A DNA stretch of 36,954 nt from Candidatus Saccharimonadota bacterium (GTDB taxonomy: Bacteria; Patescibacteriota; Saccharimonadia; Saccharimonadales; SZUA-47), in NCBI GenBank assembly GCA_003231925.1, contig QIKK01000040.1:1-36954 (forward strand), read 5' to 3'. Both the position numbers and the translations under genes were made by a program. The notes under the pieces were generated by a model. The model saw nothing but the letters and a program-made list of their open reading frames with translations. It was not told where the DNA came from and made no database searches. This document shows positions 14,771 through 21,929 of the stretch, piece by piece. Every line of letters starts with the position of its first letter. The first letter of the stretch is position 1.

Positions 14771-15331
14771 ATGCCATTAAGTAAAACCCAGAGAGTGTCG
14801 TCATTTTTACTGGCGTTTATGTTCTTACTAACAACAATAGGTACTGCGGTTTATGTAATTATAACAATAAGACAAGGTGATGGCGGTATAGCTACAAACA
14901 GCTCTACTAACACTCCCCAGTTACAGAAAAATATTAAGGCTCAAGTGAATCCATTAGTAAATACAACCATAGAGAATTTTAAAAAACCTATAAAAATACC
15001 GGTTTTAAAGTACAAAGATGAAGTAGTCGGGAGTGGGGCTGTTGTTCAACCAGGCGACACGGTGACAATTCAATATACTGGCGCTCTGGCGTCAAACGGT
15101 AAGATTTTTGATTCCTCACGCGGGGTCAACAGTAAGCCTATAACATTTCCATTATCTAGTTTGATACAGGGCTGGCAAAAAGGCATTCCGGGCATGAAGG
15201 TTGGTGGTAAGAGACGCCTATATGTTCCAGCTGCAGACGGTTATGGTTCAGTTGGCGCAGGTCAGGCTATACCACCAAACTCCGATTTAATTTTTGATAT
15301 CGATTTAGTTAACACTACAAGGAGCAAATAG
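14771..15331 (+). CDS. Membrane-anchored FKBP-type peptidyl-prolyl isomerase
   Basis: 186 residues. An N-terminal signal-anchor helix (about 11-33, FLLAFMFLLTTIGTAVYVI) is followed by a Ser/Thr/Asn-rich linker and one FKBP domain (about 90-183). FKBP marks are VTIQYTGALASNGKIFDSS (family VxVHYTGxLxdGkvFDSS), FPLSSLIQGWQKGIPGMKVG (family I.GwdegllgMkvGekr) and IPPNSDLIFDIDLVN at the end. The isomerase domain should face outside, assisting folding of surface or secreted proteins. GGAGGA (14758-14763) lies 7 nt before the ATG. It looks monocistronic; no clear terminator follows. Confidence 0.9.
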   Translation: MPLSKTQRVSSFLLAFMFLLTTIGTAVYVIITIRQGDGGIATNSSTNTPQLQKNIKAQVNPLVNTTIENFKKPIKIPVLKYKDEVVGSGAVVQPGDTVTIQYTGALASNGKIFDSSRGVNSKPITFPLSSLIQGWQKGIPGMKVGGKRRLYVPAADGYGSVGAGQAIPPNSDLIFDIDLVNTTRSK

Positions 15332-15362
15332 ATAAAAATAAAAAACACAACATGTAGTGCTA

Positions 15363-15391
15363 TTGTATTTAGCGTAAGCACCATATACAAT
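15363..15391 (+). promoter_or_regulatory. Sigma70-type promoter of the glutaredoxin-like gene
   Basis: TTGTAT (15363-15368), a 17-bp spacer, TACAAT (15386-15391). The leader is about 50 nt and ends with AAGGGG before the ATG at 15451. Confidence 0.65.
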
Positions 15392-15450
15392 ATACCTACT
15401 GAAGCAGTTAACAAACAAAATTAGCAAAAATAACAAGGGGTCTCGCAATC

Positions 15451-15693
15451 ATGAAAAAGATAACGGTATATACAACTAACACTTGCGGTTATTGTAAAAT
15501 GGTAAAAAAATGGCTAGATTCTAAGGGCGTAAAATACAATGTTATTAATTTAGATGATCATCCAGAAAAACAAAAAGAGATTTACGAGAAAAGTGGAGCG
15601 TTGACGGTTCCTGTCACACTGATAGAAAAAGAAGATAAAACAGAAGAGGTAGTGATAGGATTTAATTTGTCAAGATTAGCGTCGGTAGTTTAG
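15451..15693 (+). CDS. Glutaredoxin-like thiol-disulfide protein
   Basis: 80 residues with a thioredoxin fold: beta strand KKITVYTT, active site CGYC at residues 12-15, helix, then the cis-proline segment ALTVPVTLI (the TVP motif) near 51-53 and a C-terminal GFNLSRL segment. Size and the CGYC site resemble NrdH and small glutaredoxins, which are reduced by thioredoxin reductase or glutathione and supply electrons to ribonucleotide reductase and other targets. The next gene encodes a thioredoxin reductase with its own glutaredoxin domain, so the two probably form one redox system. A promoter lies upstream, and the 80-bp gap to the reductase has no terminator, which suggests they are co-transcribed. 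Confidence 0.85.
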   Translation: MKKITVYTTNTCGYCKMVKKWLDSKGVKYNVINLDDHPEKQKEIYEKSGALTVPVTLIEKEDKTEEVVIGFNLSRLASVV

Positions 15694-15773
15694 GATACCG
15701 GGATAAGGTTAGGGTACTTAAAATACAACCTAAAATTGTAAGATAAGCTCCGTCTTGAACATTAAGGAGAAAA

Positions 15774-16976
15774 ATGAGTAATAAAACTGTTGTTATGTAT
15801 GGTGCGACTTGGTGCTCTTACTGTAGAGCACTAAAGAAGAAACTAGATTCTATCGGTATATCTTATCAGTATAAAGATGTAGACGACCCTGGTATACGTG
15901 CTGAAATGAACGCTAAGACTGAGAATAACCAAACTATACCTGTATTATTTGTCGGTACAGATTATTGGATTAACCCTGGTCAGGAGATATTAGACGCCCA
16001 GTTTAGCAATAACTATACGGATGAGGATGAACAAAAGGGAGAGAAAACGCTACACGACGTTATAATGATTGGTGCTGGACCAACAAGTTTAGCGGCAGCG
16101 GTCTACACATCAAGAGAAGATATTGAGACATTAATTTTTGAAAAGGGCGTTATCGGAGGTTTGGCAGCAATAACCGATAAAATTGATAATTATCCTGGTT
16201 TTGAAGAAGGTATAGAGGGCTTACAATTAGCTGAGAAATTACAGAAACAAGCTGAACGATTTGGTGCAAAAATTGAACTAGGAGAAGTACAATCTTTGAA
16301 GAAAGAGGGGGATTACATTAATCTTCAAACTACAAGTGGCGAAATGACTGCTAAGTCTATACTAATTGGCACCGGTAGCGAATGGAAAAAGATTAATATA
16401 CCAGGTGAAAAAGAATTTTATGGGCGGGGCGTACATAACTGTGCTACCTGTGATGGCCCTTTTTATCGTGACAAGAAGTTAGTAGTTGTGGGCGGAGGCA
16501 ACTCTAGTGCGCAAGAAGCCTTATTCTTAACCAAATTCGCCAAACATATTGATATTCTAATCCGTAAAGATAAATGGCGAGCTTCAGATGTTTTGATACG
16601 TGAGATTAAAGATAACGATAAGATTACAGTGCATTTTAATACCACCGCAGACGAAATTATCGGAGGTGAAGTTGATGGTATGACTAAAGTTACTAAAGTT
16701 ATCGGTACAAAAAATGATAAAAAAATAGATTTTATAACAGACGGTATTTTTGTATTTATTGGCTTACGTCCAGTCACTGAATATCTAAAGGGCAGTGGCG
16801 TCAAAGTTGACGATAAAGGTTTTGTCATTACCGATAAAAAACTGAAGACGAACATTGAAGGTATTTTTTGTGCTGGGGACGTTCGAAGCGGTGCTACTAT
16901 GCAAATAGCCTCAGCTGTCGGAGAAGGAGCTTCCGCTGCTCTGTCTATCCGCGAATACTTAGGTGCTTTAAAATAA
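15774..16976 (+). CDS. trxB: Glutaredoxin-thioredoxin reductase fusion flavoprotein
   Basis: 400 residues. Residues 1-80 are a glutaredoxin-like domain with CSYC (about 13-16) and TIPVLFVG. From about residue 92 it is a thioredoxin reductase: FAD loop IMIGAGPTSLAAAVYTSRE, redox centre CATCDG near 225, NADPH-domain loop VVGGGNSSAQEALFL, and a second FAD motif IFCAGDVRSG. Two positions differ from classical TrxB: GGGNSS where GGGDSA is usual, and IRKDKWRAS where the NADPH 2'-phosphate site reads HRRxxxR, so cofactor preference may differ. The fused Grx could receive electrons directly from the reductase. AAGGAG (15765-15770) precedes the ATG. It converges with the GDPD gene with 11 bp between them. 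Confidence 0.9.
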   Translation: MSNKTVVMYGATWCSYCRALKKKLDSIGISYQYKDVDDPGIRAEMNAKTENNQTIPVLFVGTDYWINPGQEILDAQFSNNYTDEDEQKGEKTLHDVIMIGAGPTSLAAAVYTSREDIETLIFEKGVIGGLAAITDKIDNYPGFEEGIEGLQLAEKLQKQAERFGAKIELGEVQSLKKEGDYINLQTTSGEMTAKSILIGTGSEWKKINIPGEKEFYGRGVHNCATCDGPFYRDKKLVVVGGGNSSAQEALFLTKFAKHIDILIRKDKWRASDVLIREIKDNDKITVHFNTTADEIIGGEVDGMTKVTKVIGTKNDKKIDFITDGIFVFIGLRPVTEYLKGSGVKVDDKGFVITDKKLKTNIEGIFCAGDVRSGATMQIASAVGEGASAALSIREYLGALK

Positions 16977-16987
16977 TTACTTATAAT

Positions 16988-17578
16988 TTATTTAGTCAAA
17001 AAACGGTTCGGGTAATCTGTAAAAATACCGTTAACACCCCATTTTTGGAGCTCTTGAGCTCGCTTTTTATCGTTTATAGTGTAGGCATATACTTTATAAC
17101 CTTGGTGTTTTAAGGACTTTACAAGTCCAGCCCATAGCCACTGGTGTTTAATATGCAGGCGCTTTGTTTGTAGCAGGGAGGCCGTAGCTACGGCACGTAT
17201 ACCGGACCAATTTTCTATTACAGCAATTTCACGGTTAGGCAATAATTCCTGGGCCTCTTTAAGGATATTGAATCTAAAACTAGAGATAACCACTTTGCCC
17301 GGGTATGTCTTTAACAATTTGGCAACCTTAGCTAGTGCTCTGCGCTCTTTAATCTCCAGGTTTATGTCAGTTTTACTCGCAATTTCTTTAAGAGCCATAG
17401 ATAGCGGGCAATAGACTTTGTTTGTATTAGTCTGGTCATGAGATAGTACTGCTGTGCCTTCCTGTACTCTGACATCTAACTCAATCATGTCTAACTTTAG
17501 AGCAATAGCTTTACGAATAGCTTCTATTGAGTTTTCTGGGGCTAATCCACCCGCTCCACGGTGACCTATGATTTCCAT
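16988..17578 (-). CDS. Glycerophosphodiester phosphodiesterase family protein
   Basis: 196 residues from the start MEIIGHRGAGG. GDPD hallmarks are HRGAGGLAPENSIEAIRKA (His and the ENT-like Glu-Asn), ELDVRVQEGTAVLSHDQ (Glu, Asp and the catalytic His), INLEIKE, and the closing VNGIFTDYPNRFL. It hydrolyses glycerophosphodiesters to glycerol 3-phosphate and an alcohol, a route to recycle host or scavenged lipid. No signal peptide, so cytoplasmic. At ~196 residues it is shorter than the ~240 typical. An upstream ATG at 17599 is in frame, but the -10 TATAAT lies between it and 17578, so 17578 is preferred. Confidence 0.87.
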   Translation of the reverse strand: MEIIGHRGAGGLAPENSIEAIRKAIALKLDMIELDVRVQEGTAVLSHDQTNTNKVYCPLSMALKEIASKTDINLEIKERRALAKVAKLLKTYPGKVVISSFRFNILKEAQELLPNREIAVIENWSGIRAVATASLLQTKRLHIKHQWLWAGLVKSLKHQGYKVYAYTINDKKRAQELQKWGVNGIFTDYPNRFLTK

Positions 17579-17587
17579 ATCACCTGC

Positions 17588-17593
17588 ATTATA
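17588..17593 (-). promoter_or_regulatory. -10 box of the GDPD gene
   Basis: TATAAT on the minus strand, ending 9 nt before the ATG at 17578. The intervening bases include AGGTG, so a short ribosome-binding site is also possible. Confidence 0.5.
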
Positions 17594-17658
17594 CTCCATA
17601 GAGTACTTACAAATATTTCTTTGATGTCCATTTGTATATTATCTTCAGGCTTTTAGTG

Positions 17659-17664
17659 TACAAT
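17659..17664 (+). promoter_or_regulatory. -10 box of the ppa gene
   Basis: TACAAT with +1 near 17671, followed by AAAGGAG (17681-17687) and the GTG start at 17694. TTGTAT (17632-17637) upstream is 21 bp away, too far for a normal -35. Confidence 0.45.
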
Positions 17665-17693
17665 ATTAACTAAAGATAACAAAGGAGAAGAAC

Positions 17694-18221
17694 GTGGATT
17701 ATAACGCGATTGTTAAGCCTTACGGCGATGGTAAAGCTATTCATACGGTGATAGAAATTCCAATGGGGTCTAACCACAAAATAGAATTTGATAGACGCCA
17801 AAAATTAATGATTTTAGACAGAGAAGAATCAAGAATATTCCCAAAGCCAGCAAATTACGGATTTATACCAGGTACTTTAGATGAAGATGGTGATGAGCTT
17901 GACACTCTTTTGGTAACTGAAGATCCTTTGCCCACCGGTATAGTTGTTACGGCAACCGTTTTAGGGGTATTAATTTTTGAAGATGGCGGAGATATGGATT
18001 ATAAAATTATTTGTGTTCCAACGGATGATCGCCAGACAGGTAATCGGATCAAATCTCTCGAGGACCTAGGCGAACGCTGGCAAGCTCAAGTTAAGCATCA
18101 TTTTAATCACTACAAAGATTTAAATAGACCTGGAACAACAAAAGTATCCGGTTTTGGTGATGCAACTAAAGCTCACCAGATTATAGGGGAGTGTATCGAT
18201 AGATGGAATAAAGAGTCATAA
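17694..18221 (+). CDS. ppa: Inorganic pyrophosphatase (family I)
   Basis: 175 residues, the standard bacterial size. It hydrolyses pyrophosphate with Mg2+, pulling biosynthetic reactions forward. Visible: IEIPMGSNHKIEFD (family IEIPkGsn.KYE.d), NYGFIPGTLDEDGDELDTLL with the signature D-x-D-E-x-D metal site, and DYKIICVP. GTG is used as start; AAAGGAG sits 6 nt upstream. It is followed 6 bp later by a Nudix gene, so the pair is probably co-transcribed. Confidence 0.96.
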   Translation: MDYNAIVKPYGDGKAIHTVIEIPMGSNHKIEFDRRQKLMILDREESRIFPKPANYGFIPGTLDEDGDELDTLLVTEDPLPTGIVVTATVLGVLIFEDGGDMDYKIICVPTDDRQTGNRIKSLEDLGERWQAQVKHHFNHYKDLNRPGTTKVSGFGDATKAHQIIGECIDRWNKES

Positions 18222-18226
18222 AAAAC

Positions 18227-18649
18227 ATGATAGAAACTGATGTTATAGAAAAAGCTATTGTCGTTAACAAAAAAGAGCAAATTTTACTGTTAAGACGTAG
18301 TAAAACAGATACTAGACGACCTCTGCAATGGGATTTGCCCGGTGGAGGCCATCAGGAGGGCGAATCCTTAGAAGATGGGGTACTAAGGGAGGTACTAGAG
18401 GAATCCGGGCTTAAAGTGTCACGTTTAAGACCTATCTATACTAAAACTGAAATGCGTAATTGGGATGACAATACAAGAAATGCACTATTTATATTCTATA
18501 CAGCTCGCTCCAGTACTGATGAAGTAGAACTTAGTTTTGAACATGATAAATACCGGTGGGTAGATATAAAAGAGGCTATTAATTTGATTTCATATTATCT
18601 ACATAAAGAGTTGTTACAATACATTGTAAATAACAAACTTGCTCTATAA
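18227..18649 (+). CDS. Nudix hydrolase
   Basis: 140 residues with a perfect Nudix box at about 40-62: G-x5-E-x7-REVLEESGL, the metal-binding helix that hydrolyses nucleoside diphosphate derivatives. It is preceded by QWDLPGGG. The N-terminal ILLLRRSKTDTRRP (substrate-loop region) fits MutT or ADP-ribose pyrophosphatase types; the substrate is not predictable. It begins 6 bp after ppa with only a weak site, so it is probably coupled to it. Products of Nudix enzymes include pyrophosphate or phosphate, which fits a position next to ppa, though this link is an inference. Confidence 0.9.
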   Translation: MIETDVIEKAIVVNKKEQILLLRRSKTDTRRPLQWDLPGGGHQEGESLEDGVLREVLEESGLKVSRLRPIYTKTEMRNWDDNTRNALFIFYTARSSTDEVELSFEHDKYRWVDIKEAINLISYYLHKELLQYIVNNKLAL

Positions 18650-18662
18650 AGCATTAGCACTA

Positions 18663-18674
18663 TATACTTATACT
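18663..18674 (+). promoter_or_regulatory. Possible tandem -10 boxes of gap
   Basis: TATACT occurs twice in direct succession (18663-18668 and 18669-18674), 25-36 nt before the ATG at 18700. GGGAGGG lies between. No -35 was convincing. Confidence 0.4.
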
Positions 18675-18699
18675 GAAATAATGGGAGGGAATATCAGGT

Positions 18700-19716
18700 A
18701 TGAAGACAAGAGTAGCAATTAATGGTTTTGGAAGAATTGGACGAAATGCTTTTAGAGTAGCTTTTGAACGCAATGACCTCGAAGTGGTAGCAATAAATGA
18801 TTTAACAGACACAAAAATGTTAGCACATCTCCTCAAATATGATTCTAATTACGGGATTTATGACCATAAAATATCATCAGATGAGCAACATCTTATTGTC
18901 GATGAGCAAAAAATACCAGTTTTTGCAGAGAAAGAGCCAGCAAGATTACCATGGAAGGATATAGGGGTCGATGTGGTTATAGAATCAACTGGTTTTTTTG
19001 TAAAAACGGAGCTTGCAAAAGGACACGTTAACGCTGGTGCCAAGAGAGTTGTAATAAGTGCTCCTGCAAAGGACGATGAGGCTGAGACAATAGTAATAGG
19101 AGCAAATGAAGCTCAACTGGATAATTCGCAAGCTCTGGTTTATAGCAACGCTAGCTGTACAACAAACAGCCTGGCAGCAATAATGGGCGTGTTGGATGCC
19201 GAGTTTGGAATAGAGAAAGCCATGATGACATCGGCGCACGGATATACCGCCGACCAACGGCTTCAGGATGCACCACATAGAGATTATCGCAGAGCTCGTG
19301 CCGCAGCCAAAAATATTATTCCAACAACAACCGGAGCGGCAATTGCCGTTACCAAGACACTACCAGGGCTGAAAGATAAATTCGATGGAATGGCGATTAG
19401 AGTGCCTGTTAGTGTTGTCAGTATTAGTGATATAACGATGTTATTTAGCCGAGATACCACTGTGGAAGAAATAAATAATGTTATTAAAAAAACTTGTGCA
19501 GATCCATTTTTTCAAGGTATTCTTTCTTGTACGGACGAGCCTCTTGTTAGTAGTGATTTTATAGGTAATAGTCATAGCGGTATTATTGATTTACTGCTAA
19601 CTCGGGTAGTTGCCGGTAATTTAGCTAAAGTAGTAGTTTGGTATGATAATGAATGGGGCTATTCTAATCGTTTAGTGGAGCTAGTAGCTGACATTGGCAA
19701 GAAGATAAATGCTTAA
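18700..19716 (+). CDS. gap: Glyceraldehyde-3-phosphate dehydrogenase (type I)
   Basis: 338 residues, the normal length. The NAD loop NGFGRIGRNAF is at the start, with Asp in AINDLTD favouring NAD. The catalytic Cys is in SNASCTTNS near residue 152, and the catalytic His in MTSAHGYTADQRLQD near 179. Closing KVVVWYDNEWGYSNRLV is a GAPDH signature. It oxidises glyceraldehyde 3-phosphate to 1,3-bisphosphoglycerate in glycolysis. GGGAGGG (18683-18689) precedes the ATG. rpiB follows 29 bp later without a terminator, so the two look co-transcribed. Confidence 0.97.
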   Translation: MKTRVAINGFGRIGRNAFRVAFERNDLEVVAINDLTDTKMLAHLLKYDSNYGIYDHKISSDEQHLIVDEQKIPVFAEKEPARLPWKDIGVDVVIESTGFFVKTELAKGHVNAGAKRVVISAPAKDDEAETIVIGANEAQLDNSQALVYSNASCTTNSLAAIMGVLDAEFGIEKAMMTSAHGYTADQRLQDAPHRDYRRARAAAKNIIPTTTGAAIAVTKTLPGLKDKFDGMAIRVPVSVVSISDITMLFSRDTTVEEINNVIKKTCADPFFQGILSCTDEPLVSSDFIGNSHSGIIDLLLTRVVAGNLAKVVVWYDNEWGYSNRLVELVADIGKKINA

Positions 19717-19745
19717 TAAATATACATCATCGTAAAAGGAATAAA

Positions 19746-20192
19746 ATGAAGATATTTATTGGAGCTGATCATAACGGATATCATCTCAAGGAGAGTTTGT
19801 CAAAGTATCTAAAAGATATTGGCTATGATGTTGTAGATCTAGGTAACGAAGAGCTAGATCCAGACGATGATTTTACAGTTTTTGCTACTCGTGTCGTAAA
19901 TGCAATGAAATCAAGCGTTGAAAAAGAACCAAGAGGAATATTAATATGCGGAAGTGGGCAGGGCATGATGATGGCTGCAAACCGACATAAAGGAATCAGG
20001 GCTGGGCTGGGCTGGAGCACTGAGGCAACAAGGTCTATTCGCAATGATGAAGATAGTAATGTTTTGGCTATACCCTCCGAGATTCTTGACGAGGAGCAAA
20101 AATGGCAGGCTATTGTGGATGTCTGGCTTAAAACACCATTTGCTAACTCGGTTAGATATAAAAGGAGAAATTACCAATTAGATAAGCTATAG
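19746..20192 (+). CDS. rpiB: RpiB/LacA/LacB family sugar-phosphate isomerase
   Basis: 148 residues, matching RpiB. Motifs: MKIFIGADHNGYHLKE at the start (DH-x-G-x-x-LK), the catalytic cysteine in ICGSGQGMMMAANRHKGIRA, and a C-terminal RYKRRNY that matches the family's phosphate-binding R-x-x-R. RpiB interconverts ribulose 5-phosphate and ribose 5-phosphate; LacAB relatives act on galactose 6-phosphate. The context of rpe and transketolase supports the ribose 5-phosphate role. The stretch RNDEDSNVL stands where many RpiB have REHNDANVL, so the ring-opening His appears to be Asp. AAAGGA precedes the ATG. Confidence 0.88.
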   Translation: MKIFIGADHNGYHLKESLSKYLKDIGYDVVDLGNEELDPDDDFTVFATRVVNAMKSSVEKEPRGILICGSGQGMMMAANRHKGIRAGLGWSTEATRSIRNDEDSNVLAIPSEILDEEQKWQAIVDVWLKTPFANSVRYKRRNYQLDKL

Positions 20193-20258
20193 GTAAGTAC
20201 AGAACTTGTATATAGTTTAAAGACCCTTAGCGCCTTTACATAACCACAATTTATGTCG

Positions 20259-20279
20259 TTCCAAGGAGCCTCCTTGGAA
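20259..20279. repeat. 9-bp inverted repeat upstream of the rpe-like gene
   Basis: TTCCAAGGA (20259-20267) and TCCTTGGAA (20271-20279) with loop GCC. No T run follows on the plus strand, so a terminator is unlikely. The centre lies about 42 bp upstream of the predicted +1 of the next gene, where an activator or repressor could bind. It could also be an mRNA 3' hairpin of rpiB. Confidence 0.55.
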
Positions 20280-20298
20280 AGGGGGTTGGGGTTTGATG

Positions 20299-20304
20299 TA
20301 TAAT
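20299..20304 (+). promoter_or_regulatory. -10 box of the rpe-like gene
   Basis: TATAAT, ending 9 nt before the ATG at 20314, with no Shine-Dalgarno sequence in between. Confidence 0.5.
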
Positions 20305-20313
20305 TATATTAAG

Positions 20314-20952
20314 ATGGTATCTAAAAAAATATTTCCGACTATAACTACTAATAATGTTCACGAATATCGTCAGCAAATGGAGACGATATATAAATATGCT
20401 AGCGGTGTTCATTTAGATTTTTCTGATGGAGTATTTGCACCTACCAGACTGTTGCCTATAGATAGAGCTTGGAGGATTGACGGTTTTAGGACTCATGTCC
20501 ACTTAATGCAACAGAAGCCAATTGAGTCTGTCGACGATATAATAACTTTACTTCCAGACTTAGTAATTCTACACGCTGAGTCTGACAATGTTTTGGAGGC
20601 TTTAATAAAAATAAGAGTCGCAAGAATTAGATGTGGAATAGCTCTTTTACCTGAAACCGACGTAGATTATTTAGCAAGTTTAAAAGCTGATAAATTATTT
20701 GATCATATTTTAGTTTTTGCCGGTAATTTGGGCTATCAAGGTGCAGAGTCTGACCTTGAGCAAGTTAAGAAAGTAAAAAGATTAGTAGAGCTATATCCAG
20801 ATATCGAGCTATCGTGGGATGGTGGTATAAATGCTGAAAATATTAAGGAAATATCCGATTCTGGAATTGATGTTTTAAATGTTGGCGGGTATCTTCATAA
20901 ATCTAAACACCCTAAAAAATCTTACGATAACCTTCTAAATCTGGTATCATAA
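20314..20952 (+). CDS. rpe: Ribulose-phosphate 3-epimerase-like TIM barrel protein
   Basis: 212 residues. Divergent RPE: the usual SILSAD start reads FPTITTNN, but the metal-ligand set is intact: His and Asp in GVHLDFSDGVFAP, His in HVHLM, and Asp in WDGGI. It also keeps a phosphate-site NLGYQGAESDL where the family has NPGFGGQ. It would interconvert ribulose 5-phosphate and xylulose 5-phosphate, feeding transketolase encoded next. The start at 20314 is chosen because TATAAT (20299-20304) lies 9 nt upstream; an in-frame ATG at 20296 would overlap that box. Because it lacks some family signatures, a related TIM-barrel epimerase activity is possible. Confidence 0.75.
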   Translation: MVSKKIFPTITTNNVHEYRQQMETIYKYASGVHLDFSDGVFAPTRLLPIDRAWRIDGFRTHVHLMQQKPIESVDDIITLLPDLVILHAESDNVLEALIKIRVARIRCGIALLPETDVDYLASLKADKLFDHILVFAGNLGYQGAESDLEQVKKVKRLVELYPDIELSWDGGINAENIKEISDSGIDVLNVGGYLHKSKHPKKSYDNLLNLVS

Positions 20953-20956
20953 GCTT

Positions 20957-20978
20957 AATAGACTTGAAGTCTATTTTT
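20957..20978 (+). terminator. Weak intrinsic terminator after the rpe-like gene
   Basis: AATAGACT (20957-20964), loop TGA, AGTCTATT (20968-20975), then TTT. An 8-bp AU-rich stem, so of moderate strength. Confidence 0.5.
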
Positions 20979-21023
20979 AGCACTAGGAATAAATTTATAA
21001 ATCATTAGATTGAGTTTTCTAAG

Positions 21024-21929
21024 ATGAGTTCAAACAATTTTACAGATAAAAAATTAGCGATAGAAAAGCTGGAGTTAATTGCTAATGATGTTCGACAGGA
21101 TATTATAAAAAGCTTAGAGAATGCTGGGAGTGGGCATAGCGCCGGGTCGCTAGGGCTTGCCGATATTGTAACCGCACTTTATTTTGATATTTTAAAACAC
21201 GATCCGAATAACCCTACATGGGACGAACGGGATATATTTATGTTGAGTAATGGCCATTGCGTCCCTGTGCAATACGTGGTCATGGCATATGCTGGTTATT
21301 TCCCTAAAAAAGAGTTAATGACCTTGCGAAAGTTCAAGAGTCGCTTGCAGGGGCATCCAGAACGGTTGGTTCTACCAGGTTTGGAAACAACTAGCGGACC
21401 ACTTGGATCGGGACTGGGTCAAGCCGCTGGGATGGCTTTAACGATGCGTATGAACAAAGATTCTCACAGATGGGTCTACGTAATTATGGGTGATGGAGAA
21501 TTGGACGAAGGCAATAACTGGGAGTCTGCACTGTTTACCGCAAAATATAAGTTACACAATGTTATCGGTATCGTGGACAGAAATAATATCCAGATTGACG
21601 GCACGACCGAACACGTCATGCCTCTTGAGGATTTGCGAGCAAAATGGGAGGCGTTTGGTTGGCACGTTATAGAAATAGATGGTAATGATATTGAAGCGGT
21701 AATAGATGCCTGTGCTATGGCTCGGGCGATTGTAGAAAAACCAATTGTTATTATTGCTCATACAGTTCCGGGTAAAGGAGTAGACTTTATGGAATACGAT
21801 TATCATTGGCATGGTATGCCGGTCGGTTTAGCTGATGTTGGTGGTGCACCACCCAAGAACGATCAAGCTATGGTGGCCTTGAAGGAATTGCGAACACTAC
21901 GGGGGAGGATAAAAAATGAACATGAATAG
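21024..21929 (+). CDS. Transketolase, N-terminal (thiamine diphosphate-binding) subunit
   Basis: 301 residues. It matches the first domain of transketolase: SGHSAGSLGLADIVTALYF near residue 36, FMLSNGHCVPVQYVV, the glycine-rich SGPLGSGLGQAAGMAL, the ThDP/Mg motif GDGELDEGNNWE near 156, and a VPGKGVDFMEYDYHWHG segment near the end. Split transketolases need the partner half (22170-23132) for activity. Together they move two-carbon units between pentose, triose, tetrose and hexose phosphates. A TATAAA box (20996-21001) lies upstream. The two halves are normally adjacent with overlap; here 240 bp of palindromic repeat separates them. Confidence 0.94.
   Translation: MSSNNFTDKKLAIEKLELIANDVRQDIIKSLENAGSGHSAGSLGLADIVTALYFDILKHDPNNPTWDERDIFMLSNGHCVPVQYVVMAYAGYFPKKELMTLRKFKSRLQGHPERLVLPGLETTSGPLGSGLGQAAGMALTMRMNKDSHRWVYVIMGDGELDEGNNWESALFTAKYKLHNVIGIVDRNNIQIDGTTEHVMPLEDLRAKWEAFGWHVIEIDGNDIEAVIDACAMARAIVEKPIVIIAHTVPGKGVDFMEYDYHWHGMPVGLADVGGAPPKNDQAMVALKELRTLRGRIKNEHE

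Noticed and set aside
16868..17113. 81-codon plus-strand frame over the trxB-GDPD junction
   Set aside because: It overlaps two conserved genes in other frames and has no start signal.
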